A DNA stretch of 64,000 nt from Marinobacter aromaticivorans (GTDB lineage Bacteria > Pseudomonadota > Gammaproteobacteria > Pseudomonadales > Oleiphilaceae). This document shows positions 18,599 to 26,432 of this stretch, piece by piece; positions within the stretch are counted from its first letter, which is position 1; every line of letters begins with the position of its first letter. A model generated the notes under the pieces. The model was given only the letters and a program-made list of their open reading frames with translations, ran no database searches and was not told the origin of the DNA. The stretch covers positions 62,001-126,000 of the forward strand of contig NZ_NIHD01000001.1 in assembly GCF_002806975.1 (NCBI RefSeq). Direction: 5' to 3'. A program made the position numbers and the translations under genes.

Positions 18599-20071
18599 AT
18601 GACAGCCAAACCGAAAATCAGCAAAGTAGATCTGGCTGAACAGCTGCGGGCATTTGTTGATGCGGATTTCGTTATCACCGATGACGAAACCATGAAGCCC
18701 TACGAATGCGACGGCATGTCCATGTATTGTGAAATGCCCTTGCTGGTGGTGCTGCCGGAAACCGTAACGCAGGTGCAGCGCATCATGCGTATCTGCCATG
18801 AACATGGCGTACCGGTGGTTGCCAGAGGGGCAGGCACCGGCCTGAGCGCCGGGGCCATGCCGAATAAAGAAGGCGTGGTGCTCTCGCTGGCCAAGTTCAA
18901 CCGTATCCTGAACATCGACCCGCTGGCGCGAACCGCCAGCCTGCAACCCGGCGTTCGCAACCTCGCGATCAGCGAAGAGGCTGCGCAGTACGGCCTCTAC
19001 TACGGGCCGGACCCCTCCTCACAAATTGCCTGTACCATTGGCGGTAACGTGGCGGAAAATTCCGGCGGTGTACACTGCCTGAAGTATGGCCTTACCGTGC
19101 ATAACATTCTCAAAGTGGAAATGGTCACCGCAGAGGGTGATGTGGTGACCGTAGGCAGCGATGGCCTGGACAGCTGCGGCATGGACCTGCTTGCCCTGAT
19201 GACTGGCTCTGAAGGCCTGCTGGGCATCGTTACCGAAGTGAAGGTAAAACTACTGCCGAAACCGGAAGTGGCGCAGGTGGTGATGGCGGGTTTCGATAGC
19301 GTACAGAAAGCCGGTGATGCTGTGGGCGGGATTATCTCTCACGGTATCATCCCGGGCGGGCTGGAAATGATGGATGGTCATGCCATTGTTGCCGCCGACG
19401 ACTTTGCCGGTGCCGGTTATCCCCGCGAGGCAAAAGCACTCTTGCTGTGCGAAGTGGACGGTACTGAAGAAGAAGTGCACGAGCACATCGCAGAAGCCGA
19501 GGATGTATTCCGCAAACTGGGGGCCACCTCCGTTCGCACCTCACAAAGCGAAGAGGAAAGGGCGCTGCTCTGGCTGGGCCGGAAATCGGCATTCCCGGCT
19601 GTTGGCCGCATTTCTCCGGATTATTACTGCATGGATGGCACCATTCCCCGCCGCCACATTGCGCAGGTGCTTACAGAGATGGAGACAATGTCTGAGGCGT
19701 TCGGTTTGCGCGTGGCCAACGTGTTCCATGCAGGCGATGGTAATTTGCACCCCCTGATTCTTTTCGATGCCAACGTACCGGGTGAATTCGAGCGCACCGA
19801 AGCCTTTGGCGCCAGCATATTGAAACTGTGTGTGGAAGTTGGCGGCTGTATCACCGGCGAGCATGGTGTGGGTGTGGAAAAGATCCGCCAGATGGCTATT
19901 CAGTTCAACGACCAGGAGCTTGAGCAGTTTCACGCGGTGAAGGCCGCTTTTGACCCCACGGGCATTCTTAACCCGGGTAAGGGCGTACCTGCACTGAAAT
20001 TCTGCCAGGAATACCGCTCCCTTGAGTACAAACAACACAAGCATGAACCAGCGGAAGCCGCCCATGGCTGA
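18599..20071 (+). CDS. glcD: glycolate oxidase, FAD-linked subunit GlcD
   Basis: A 490-residue flavoprotein oxidising glycolate to glyoxylate; related enzymes use D-lactate. The N-terminal FAD_binding_4 (PCMH-type) domain is seen in VVARGAGTGLSAGAMPN and GGNVAENSGGVHCLKYG. The C-terminal FAD-oxidase domain includes VFHAGDGNLHPLILFD and CITGEHGVGVEKI with the usual catalytic histidines. E. coli GlcD is 499 residues. Electrons should pass via GlcF to the quinone pool. The stop overlaps the preferred glcE start by 8 bases. Confidence 0.94.
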   Translation: MTAKPKISKVDLAEQLRAFVDADFVITDDETMKPYECDGMSMYCEMPLLVVLPETVTQVQRIMRICHEHGVPVVARGAGTGLSAGAMPNKEGVVLSLAKFNRILNIDPLARTASLQPGVRNLAISEEAAQYGLYYGPDPSSQIACTIGGNVAENSGGVHCLKYGLTVHNILKVEMVTAEGDVVTVGSDGLDSCGMDLLALMTGSEGLLGIVTEVKVKLLPKPEVAQVVMAGFDSVQKAGDAVGGIISHGIIPGGLEMMDGHAIVAADDFAGAGYPREAKALLLCEVDGTEEEVHEHIAEAEDVFRKLGATSVRTSQSEEERALLWLGRKSAFPAVGRISPDYYCMDGTIPRRHIAQVLTEMETMSEAFGLRVANVFHAGDGNLHPLILFDANVPGEFERTEAFGASILKLCVEVGGCITGEHGVGVEKIRQMAIQFNDQELEQFHAVKAAFDPTGILNPGKGVPALKFCQEYRSLEYKQHKHEPAEAAHG

Positions 20072-21131
20072 TATCTCCCAGCAACTGCAGGAGCAAGTGC
20101 TCCAGGCCCGCGCAAGCGGGGAAAAACTCAACATCGTCGGTGGTGGCACCAAGGCCTTCATAGGCCGGGAGCCAGCGCCTGGCGCCGGTACTCTGAACAC
20201 AAGCGGGCACACCGGAATCGTAGACTATCACCCGGTGGAACTGGTGATGACGGTGCGTGCAGGGACACCTCTGAGCGATATTGAAGCCGCGCTCGCAGAA
20301 GAGGGCCAGGCACTGCACTTTGAACCCCCGCACTTTGGCCCCGGCTCCACCATAGGCGGAACACTGGCCTGCAACCTCTCCGGCCCCGCAAGACCCTGGG
20401 CTGGTTCAATGCGGGATCAGGTGCTGGGCATACGCCTGCTCAATGGCAAAGGCGAACACCTGCGCTTTGGCGGCGAAGTCATGAAAAACGTCGCCGGCTA
20501 CGATGTGTCCCGGTTGCAAGCGGGCGCCCTTGGCACCCTCGGCGCCATCACTGAAATCAGCCTGAAAGTCATGCCCAGCCTGGCCGCCAGCCTCACCCTG
20601 ATACAGGACATGGCCGCGGACGACGTGCTGCATTATATGAACAGGCGTGCCGCAGAGCCCAAGCCCATCACCGCCGCCTGCTGGTTTGACGGCAAGGTAT
20701 ACATCCGCCTGTCCGGCGCCAAAACCGCCGTTGAGGCCACCGCTGAAAAGTGGAGCGGCGAGGTAATGGAACAGGGCGATGCTTTCTGGCGCTCCATACA
20801 AGATATGCAACACGAATTCTTTACCAATGGAGATGCGCCTCTCTGGCGCTTCAGCGTGGGCTCCACCGCCGCCAACCCGACCCTTGCGGGCGACTGGTTT
20901 ATCGATTGGGCAGGGGCCCAGCGCTGGTACCGGGGAATAGCAGAGCTTGGTGACATGGAACCCCTTGCCCGAGCTGCTGGCGGGCAGGTAAGCCTGTTCC
21001 GGGGCGGCGACCGAAGCGGAGAGGTCATGCACAGCCAGCCCGATGCGCTTAAAACAATCCAGCAGCGGGTGAAAAACTCGTTTGATCCGGACGGAATATT
21101 CAACCCCGGACGACTTTATAGCTGGTTGTAG
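20064..21131 (+). CDS. glcE: glycolate oxidase FAD-binding subunit GlcE
   Basis: A 355-residue second flavin-type subunit, close to E. coli GlcE (350). The PCMH fold shows in KLNIVGGGTKAFIGR and GSTIGGTLACNLSGPARPW. The C-terminal FDPDGIFNPGRLY is typical. I use the ATG at 20064 (MADISQQLQEQVLQA), inside the end of glcD with GGAAG upstream, because a start at 20022 adds 14 residues not expected in the family. It is separated from glcF by structured element B rather than being coupled to it. Confidence 0.93.
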   Translation: MADISQQLQEQVLQARASGEKLNIVGGGTKAFIGREPAPGAGTLNTSGHTGIVDYHPVELVMTVRAGTPLSDIEAALAEEGQALHFEPPHFGPGSTIGGTLACNLSGPARPWAGSMRDQVLGIRLLNGKGEHLRFGGEVMKNVAGYDVSRLQAGALGTLGAITEISLKVMPSLAASLTLIQDMAADDVLHYMNRRAAEPKPITAACWFDGKVYIRLSGAKTAVEATAEKWSGEVMEQGDAFWRSIQDMQHEFFTNGDAPLWRFSVGSTAANPTLAGDWFIDWAGAQRWYRGIAELGDMEPLARAAGGQVSLFRGGDRSGEVMHSQPDALKTIQQRVKNSFDPDGIFNPGRLYSWL

Positions 21132-21150
21132 ACTCGCCAGGGTCAGAACA

Positions 21151-21257
21151 GCGATGGGGCGGATGTTTCTCTGAAACTGTGCGAAGCCATGGATGGCGGA
21201 GCCAAGCGTACAGGGAAGTATCCACAGCGTGTTTCAGAGAAACATCCGACCCATCGC
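21151..21257. repeat. structured intergenic element B: long inverted repeat
   Basis: Arms 21151-21177 and 21231-21257 are 27-base inverted repeats with one mismatch (21249), enclosing 53 bases. The interior begins with GAAGCCATGGATGGC (21183-21197) and continues with CAAGCG, an ACA-GG block and AGCGT. This matches the interior of element A closely while the arms are different. It lies in the 161-base gap between glcE and glcF, so it is transcribed with the operon. Arms vary while the core is kept, the pattern of a dispersed structured repeat family. Confidence 0.75.
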
Positions 21258-21292
21258 GATACCACCGATTTTGAAGCTTTAGCGGGTAAAAA

Positions 21293-22501
21293 ATGCAAAC
21301 TAACCTGGTTCAACAATTCGCCAACACAACCGAAGGGCAGGAAGCGGAAGCCATATTGCGGGCCTGCGTTCACTGCGGCTTCTGCACCGCAACCTGCCCC
21401 ACTTACCAGGAACTGAACGACGAGCGAGACGGCCCCCGTGGCCGCATCTACCTCATGAAAATGTTTCTCGAAGGCGCAGAAGTCACCGAAAAAACCCGGG
21501 AACACCTCGACCGCTGCCTGACCTGCCGCAGCTGTGAAACCACCTGCCCCTCAGGTGTGCAGTACGGTCGCCTGGTGGATATCAGCCGGGGCCTTATCGA
21601 CAAAGAACTGCCCCGTGCCCCGAAAGACAAATGGATGCGCTGGGCCCTGGCCCGGGTACTCCCCAACCGGGCACTTTTCGGGTTTATGCTGCGCCTGGGG
21701 CAAACGTTTGCGCCCGTATTGCCGGGCAAACTGCGCGCTAAAGTGCCGCCCAGAAAACAGGCCAGCCCCTGGCCAGCCGCAAGCCATAACCGCATTGTTC
21801 TGGCTCTCGCGGGCTGTGTACAGCCGTCTGCGACACCGAACACCAACGCTGCGGCGGCCCGGGTGCTGGACAGGCTTGGCATTACCATGGTTGAGGCACC
21901 GGAAGCCGGGTGCTGCGGTGCTGTGAACTATCACCTCTCCGAGCATGAAAAAGGTCTGGAGCGCATGCGCCAGAACATCGATGCCTGGTGGCCGGCCATT
22001 GACGCCGGTGCCGAGGCCATCGTAATGACCGCTTCCGGCTGTGGAGCCATGGTGCAGGATTACGGACACCTGCTGCGGGAGGACCCGGTGTATGCCGCAA
22101 AGGCTCAGAAAGTCAGTGAACTGTGTACCGATCTTGGTGCCTTCCTGCTGAAACAGGATCTTGAAAGCCTCAAGGTTCAGCGGAACCCCGGCAAGGTGGC
22201 CTTCCATTGCCCCTGCACACTTCAGCACGCCATGAAACAGAGCGGTGTTGTAGAGCAGGTGCTCACCCAAGCAGGCATTGATCTGGCCGTGACCAAAGAC
22301 AAACACCTGTGTTGTGGCTCCGCCGGCACCTACTCCGTGCTGCAGCCAGAACTCAGCCAGAAGCTGCTGGGTAACAAGCTGGAAGCGCTGACCATCGACA
22401 GCCCTGACCGCATTGCAACCGCCAACATCGGCTGCCAGATGCACCTTGAAACCAGGGCCCAGGTGCCGGTCCAGCACTGGATAGAGCTGCTGGACCAGTA
22501 A
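21293..22501 (+). CDS. glcF: glycolate oxidase iron-sulfur subunit GlcF
   Basis: A 402-residue subunit (E. coli 407) carrying electrons from GlcD/GlcE to the quinone pool. There are two ferredoxin-like [4Fe-4S] motifs: CVHCGFCTATCPTY (about residues 23-36) and CLTCRSCETTCPSG (about 74-87). Two C-terminal CCG domains appear as AGCCGAVNYH and LCCGSAGTYS. Its leader is long and structured (element B), unlike the tight coupling elsewhere in this operon, which may set the GlcF:GlcDE ratio. Confidence 0.94.
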   Translation: MQTNLVQQFANTTEGQEAEAILRACVHCGFCTATCPTYQELNDERDGPRGRIYLMKMFLEGAEVTEKTREHLDRCLTCRSCETTCPSGVQYGRLVDISRGLIDKELPRAPKDKWMRWALARVLPNRALFGFMLRLGQTFAPVLPGKLRAKVPPRKQASPWPAASHNRIVLALAGCVQPSATPNTNAAAARVLDRLGITMVEAPEAGCCGAVNYHLSEHEKGLERMRQNIDAWWPAIDAGAEAIVMTASGCGAMVQDYGHLLREDPVYAAKAQKVSELCTDLGAFLLKQDLESLKVQRNPGKVAFHCPCTLQHAMKQSGVVEQVLTQAGIDLAVTKDKHLCCGSAGTYSVLQPELSQKLLGNKLEALTIDSPDRIATANIGCQMHLETRAQVPVQHWIELLDQ

Positions 22502-22583
22502 ATTGCGAGGCGACGCCTTACACTCCCTCTGGTAATCGTTATACTGCCCCGGCAACCAACGACACCACAGGGAGTGGATTCTT

Positions 22584-23027
22584 ATGCCAGGGATAGTGGC
22601 AACTGCCATTCTGATACTTGTTTTCCCGCCAGCGGCCATTGCCGACATCTACACCTGGACAGACGCCAGCGGCGTAGTCCATTTCACCGACACGCCGCCA
22701 AGGGGAAAAAGCCATGAGCCATTTGAGGTGGCAGACCCGGTAACCCTGCCCATGGCGGAGAACCTCCGGCAACATAAGCGTATCTCGGATATCCGCAAGC
22801 AAGTGAAGGGCATGCTCGCAACCGATGGTAATTCCGAGGCTGCCCACCGGAAGTCGAAAGCAAAAGCGCTCGCAAAGCAGGAGAAAACCTGTGCCGGCTA
22901 CCGTGAAAAACTGGCCGGGATCCAGTCACAACTTCGGAGGGGCTATGGTGTGGATAAAGGTAACAGCCTGCGTCGCAAACGCCGTAAGCTGAATCGATTG
23001 CTTGGCCGGGAGTGTATTCTGCGCTGA
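22584..23027 (+). CDS. DUF4124 domain secreted protein
   Basis: A 147-residue exported protein of unknown function. An N-terminal signal (MPGIVATAILILVFPPAAIA) leads into the DUF4124 motif DIYTWTDASGVVHFTDTPPR at residues 21-40. The rest is strongly basic and helical (KSKAKALAKQEKTC, LRRKRRKLNRLL) with two Cys that could form a disulfide. The segment before it contains TTATACT near 22537, possibly its promoter. No functional link to its neighbours is visible. Confidence 0.8.
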   Translation: MPGIVATAILILVFPPAAIADIYTWTDASGVVHFTDTPPRGKSHEPFEVADPVTLPMAENLRQHKRISDIRKQVKGMLATDGNSEAAHRKSKAKALAKQEKTCAGYREKLAGIQSQLRRGYGVDKGNSLRRKRRKLNRLLGRECILR

Positions 23028-23046
23028 TGATGTAGACTGTCGGATA

Positions 23047-24324
23047 ATGAGTTCCCTAACGAATTACGGTGGCTCATGTCCCGGTAATTTCTTTTATTTG
23101 CACAGAAGGTTGAGTGCTGGTTTGAATACTACACATTTGTCGCATCTCCGGCTGGCCATACTGCTGGGTATGACCGTTGCCCTGGGGCCGCTGGCGCTGG
23201 ACGCCTACCTGCCGGCATTTCCCGAAATTGCAGATGAGCTTGGAGTTGGCCACGGAAGCGTGGGGCTCACGCTTAGCGCCTATGTGGGCACCCTCGGGCT
23301 GGCCCAGTTGCTCGGTGGCCCGCTATCCGACCGCTACGGGCGGCAGCAGGTGCTGTTTGCAGGATTGGTGATATTCGCCGGCGCGGCTTTCATGATTGCA
23401 CAGGCCCAAACGCTCCCGGATATGCTCGGGTGGCGAATTGTGCAAGGCATCGGCGGCGCCTTCTGTGCGGTATCGGTTCCCGCCATTGTGCGTGACCAGA
23501 CTAACGGCCAGGATGCGGCACGCCTGTTCGGATTGATTGGTCTGGTGATGTTCATAGCACCGGCTGCCGCACCCTCAATCGGGTCCATGCTGCTTTACTT
23601 CAGCGAGTGGCATTCCATCTTCCTGATGCTGTCTGGTTATGGCGCGCTGCTGGCACTTGTTTTGCACTTTGTGCTGTTCCGGCGCCTGCCGCCGCGGAGA
23701 AAAGTCCATACGCCGGTTTCCACCCTGGTAACCAACTACGGGCTGGTGCTTCGCCATCGCGTGACAATGCGGTTTGTCGGGGTGCAGGCTTTATGCTTCA
23801 GCGCCATGCTGGTGTTTATTACCCACGCCTCGTTTATTTATCAGGAATGGTTCGGGCTCTCCAATGCCATGTTCTCGGGGTTGTTCGCCGCCAATATAGT
23901 CGCCATGGCAAGCCTGAATTTGCTGAACCGCCGCCTTCTCAACAAGTACCGATCGGTCCGGATACTCAGAGCCTGCGTGTTCCTGCAGGCCATCGCCGTG
24001 AGTGTGCTGGTGATCTTTGCCTGGGCGGGTGCACCCTATTGGGTGATTGCCGCCTGCATTATTGCAGCGGTGGGCTTCATGGGGGCCATTATCCCCAATA
24101 ACATGGCCAATGCACTGGAGTTCTTTCCCCACCTTGGTGGCACGGCTGCAGCCATGCTGGGGGCAACGCAGTTCACGGTTGCAGGCGCCATAAGCGCGGT
24201 TTCGGCAACGCTGGCTGGCGGAACCCTGCTACCAATTGTGCTTGTCATGGCTGCCTGTGTGTTCGGTGCCGCTATTCTGGCCGCCGGCGGGCCGGGTGCG
24301 ATTGAACGGGAGAGCCGGGTTTAG
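23047..24324 (+). CDS. Bcr/CflA family multidrug MFS transporter
   Basis: A 12-TM drug/proton antiporter of the Bcr/CflA subfamily. TM1 GMTVALGPLALDAYLPAFPE is characteristic, followed by the MFS loop LLGGPLSDRYGRQQ and motif C-like GIGGAFCAVSVPAIVRD. The start is uncertain. The ATG at 23047 gives 425 residues, while a TTG at 23122 gives 400, nearer the family length, with AGAAGG 12 bases before it. An ATG-less upstream extension to 23002 overlaps the DUF4124 gene and is unlikely. Its last 53 bases overlap the 3' end of the SulP gene on the other strand. Confidence 0.88.
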   Translation: MSSLTNYGGSCPGNFFYLHRRLSAGLNTTHLSHLRLAILLGMTVALGPLALDAYLPAFPEIADELGVGHGSVGLTLSAYVGTLGLAQLLGGPLSDRYGRQQVLFAGLVIFAGAAFMIAQAQTLPDMLGWRIVQGIGGAFCAVSVPAIVRDQTNGQDAARLFGLIGLVMFIAPAAAPSIGSMLLYFSEWHSIFLMLSGYGALLALVLHFVLFRRLPPRRKVHTPVSTLVTNYGLVLRHRVTMRFVGVQALCFSAMLVFITHASFIYQEWFGLSNAMFSGLFAANIVAMASLNLLNRRLLNKYRSVRILRACVFLQAIAVSVLVIFAWAGAPYWVIAACIIAAVGFMGAIIPNNMANALEFFPHLGGTAAAMLGATQFTVAGAISAVSATLAGGTLLPIVLVMAACVFGAAILAAGGPGAIERESRV

Positions 24325-26077
24325 TGACCCCATGCTTTTTCCGCGGTCGTTTTTTGGCAGCGTTACTCTGCCTGGCAATCGATGCACGCGAACTGATGCC
24401 CTGATCGATATACAGCACCGCATCCGTGATTTGGGGGAACATGTGCTCATTAAGTACATATTCGCTCAGGGCTGCGGAGCGCGTGAGGGTGTCACGAACC
24501 GGGCCGATTAGGCTGACCATATAAAACTCGATGCCCTGTTCCTGCAGGTTTTCGATCACACTTTCCAGCATGATCAGGGAGGTACTGTCGATGCTGCTTA
24601 CGGCTTGGGCATCCAGTATTACCGCTTTCAGGGAACCCTCCGGGCGGCGCTTTATCATGCTGTATAACCGTGATTTGAAGTAATCCTTGTTGGCAAAATA
24701 CAGGGGCGCATCAAAGCGGAAAATCAACAGATCCTTACGTACGCTGATGCTCTCAAACCGGTGGATGTTCCGGTACAGGTCCTCTCCATCGATCTTGCCA
24801 AGTTCGGTTATGTGCGGGGTTGTGCTGTTGTAAATCACCAGTACCAGCGATACTGCCACGCCCACCAGCAAGCCCTGCTGAACACCCAGTAACAGCGTAA
24901 TCAGAAAGGTAACCAGCAGGATCACAAACTCTTTTGTGTCCTGCCGGAACAGGGTTTTCATCTCCTGGTACTTGAACAAACCCAGCACCGACATAACGAT
25001 GATGGCAGCCAGCACGGCTTTGGGTAAGGGGTAGTCGGTAAACAGGGGCGTAAGGAAGAGTACCGTAATGGCAATCAGGCCAGAGGAAACCAAAGCAGAC
25101 ACCTGGGTTAGCGCACCCGCTTCACGCATGGCCGCGCTGCGTGAAAAACTGGCAGACACCGGGAAGCTCCGGAGCAGGGCACCCAGAGCGTTGGCCAGCC
25201 CCAGTGCCACCAGTTCCTGGTTCGGTTGCACGCTGCGCTTGTCTTTTGGTGACTCCTGAGACTTGCAGATCGACATGGTGCCCACGAATCCCATCAGGGC
25301 CACAGTAAAGGCAACAGGCAACAACTCGCCCAGTCTGGTGAAATCAATATCCGGAAAATGCGGTGCAGGAAAGCCCTTCGGAACGGAGTTGATGACTTCC
25401 ACGCCTGCCTGCCCGGCATGAAACAGCCCCGACAGCAGCATGGTGCCAACCAGAAGAAGCAGGGCATTGGGCAGCTTTGGCAGGTAACGTTTGCACAGAA
25501 AGATAAACAGAAGACTTGCGACTGAAATCCCCACTGTGATGCCGTGCCAGTCGTTCATGTTCGCTAACAGCTGCCAGGAAAGTTGCAGCACGTTGGCGCT
25601 GTCTACATGAAGGCCGGTCAGGCTTTGTAGCTGGCTACCTATGATGATTACGGCGGCGGCGGAGGTGTAGCCGACAACCACCGGGTAGGACAGAAAATTG
25701 ATAATAAAGCCAAACCGCAGCAATCCGAACAAAAACTGGATCAGCCCCACCAGCAGCGTGAGTTCCACTGCCAGTTGCAGGTACTCATCGGATCCGGGTT
25801 CGGCGAGCACGCTGAGGCCGGAAAGTATCAGAATGGCATCCAGGGCCACCGGCCCGATCGAGATCTTGTTGGAGGTTCCCAGCAAGGCGTAAAGAAGCGG
25901 CGAGAAGATGGAAGCGTACAGCCCGAACTCGGGGGGCAGGCCGGCGAGAACTGCGTAGCCCATGCTCTGCGGGATCAGCATAACGCCGATAGCCAGGCCC
26001 GATGCCAGATCCCGCCTCAACGTCTGGGTTGTATATCCCTGCAACCAAAGCAAGCCAGGCAGTAATTTGTAGAGCAT
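24272..26077 (-). CDS. SulP family anion transporter with STAS domain
   Basis: A 601-residue inner membrane anion transporter (sulfate, bicarbonate or dicarboxylate in different members). The SulP signature is clear near the N-terminus (ASGLAIGVMLIPQSMGYAVL, then AGLPPEFGLYAS). About 12-14 TM segments follow. A cytoplasmic STAS domain covers roughly residues 430-560, with VILDAQAVSSIDSTSLIML. The C-terminus is a basic, low-complexity tail (AAKKRPRKKHG), part of which is encoded opposite the 3' end of the MFS gene. Substrate cannot be assigned; no carbonic anhydrase or sulfate gene is adjacent. Confidence 0.92.
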   Translation of the reverse strand: MLYKLLPGLLWLQGYTTQTLRRDLASGLAIGVMLIPQSMGYAVLAGLPPEFGLYASIFSPLLYALLGTSNKISIGPVALDAILILSGLSVLAEPGSDEYLQLAVELTLLVGLIQFLFGLLRFGFIINFLSYPVVVGYTSAAAVIIIGSQLQSLTGLHVDSANVLQLSWQLLANMNDWHGITVGISVASLLFIFLCKRYLPKLPNALLLLVGTMLLSGLFHAGQAGVEVINSVPKGFPAPHFPDIDFTRLGELLPVAFTVALMGFVGTMSICKSQESPKDKRSVQPNQELVALGLANALGALLRSFPVSASFSRSAAMREAGALTQVSALVSSGLIAITVLFLTPLFTDYPLPKAVLAAIIVMSVLGLFKYQEMKTLFRQDTKEFVILLVTFLITLLLGVQQGLLVGVAVSLVLVIYNSTTPHITELGKIDGEDLYRNIHRFESISVRKDLLIFRFDAPLYFANKDYFKSRLYSMIKRRPEGSLKAVILDAQAVSSIDSTSLIMLESVIENLQEQGIEFYMVSLIGPVRDTLTRSAALSEYVLNEHMFPQITDAVLYIDQGISSRASIARQSNAAKKRPRKKHGVTKPGSPVQSHPARRRPE

Positions 26078-26153
26078 AGAAGCAGTTTATCCCGTGGGAG
26101 CCTGCCTGCAAGTGTGTGTAAACGAATGCGTTGAATCAAGAAATATCAGGATA

Positions 26154-26162
26154 TGCTATAAT
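26154..26162 (+). promoter_or_regulatory. extended -10 promoter of the ArfA-like gene
   Basis: TGCTATAAT is a perfect extended -10 element. A TTGAAT at 26131-26136 is 20 bases upstream, too far for a normal -35, but extended -10 promoters do not need one. Transcription would begin near 26169, about 30 bases before the start codon. Confidence 0.65.
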
Positions 26163-26198
26163 GGATTGCGCAAACCAACAGCCAGTGGAGACATGACT

Positions 26199-26354
26199 AT
26201 GGCGAAAAAGAAGGCAGCCGCAACCAGGCACAGCGCTGTGCAGCGGGAACTCAGAACCCCCAAGTATCAGATGCGGGTGGTTGAAGATAAAAGCAAATAC
26301 CGGCGTAACCGCGACAAGAGGGTAAGGATGGAGGATTTTCGTAAGGCGGCCTGA
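26199..26354 (+). CDS. small basic protein, ArfA-like ribosome rescue factor candidate
   Basis: A 51-residue, very basic protein. GGAG lies 9 bases before the ATG at 26199; another ATG at 26193 is too close to that site. Residues 18-30 (LRTPKYQMRVVED) align position by position with the E. coli ArfA segment LHDPLFRQRVEKN, keeping Leu, Pro, an aromatic, Arg-Val and a basic tail. ArfA enters the empty mRNA channel of stalled ribosomes and recruits RF2. The GKGSY motif is only partly kept (SKY). A hairpin brackets the stop codon, recalling the arfA control that makes its own mRNA non-stop. The family call is tentative. Confidence 0.45.
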   Translation: MAKKKAAATRHSAVQRELRTPKYQMRVVEDKSKYRRNRDKRVRMEDFRKAA

Positions 26355-26376
26355 AGAGCTGTTTTACGAAAGTCCT
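26332..26376 (+). promoter_or_regulatory. hairpin straddling the stop codon of the ArfA-like gene
   Basis: AGGATTTTCGTAA (26332-26344) pairs with TTACGAAAGTCCT (26364-26376) over 13 bp with one T-G pair. The TGA (26352-26354) lies in the 19-base loop. No T-run follows, so it is not a standard terminator. In E. coli arfA an in-gene hairpin cut by RNase III produces stopless mRNA and links expression to tmRNA failure; the same logic is plausible here. Confidence 0.55.
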
Positions 26377-26432
26377 TCATCTGTGTTCATCCCTGCCACG
26401 GCTTATTAGTAGCTTGCCAGAGTGTAAGCGGC

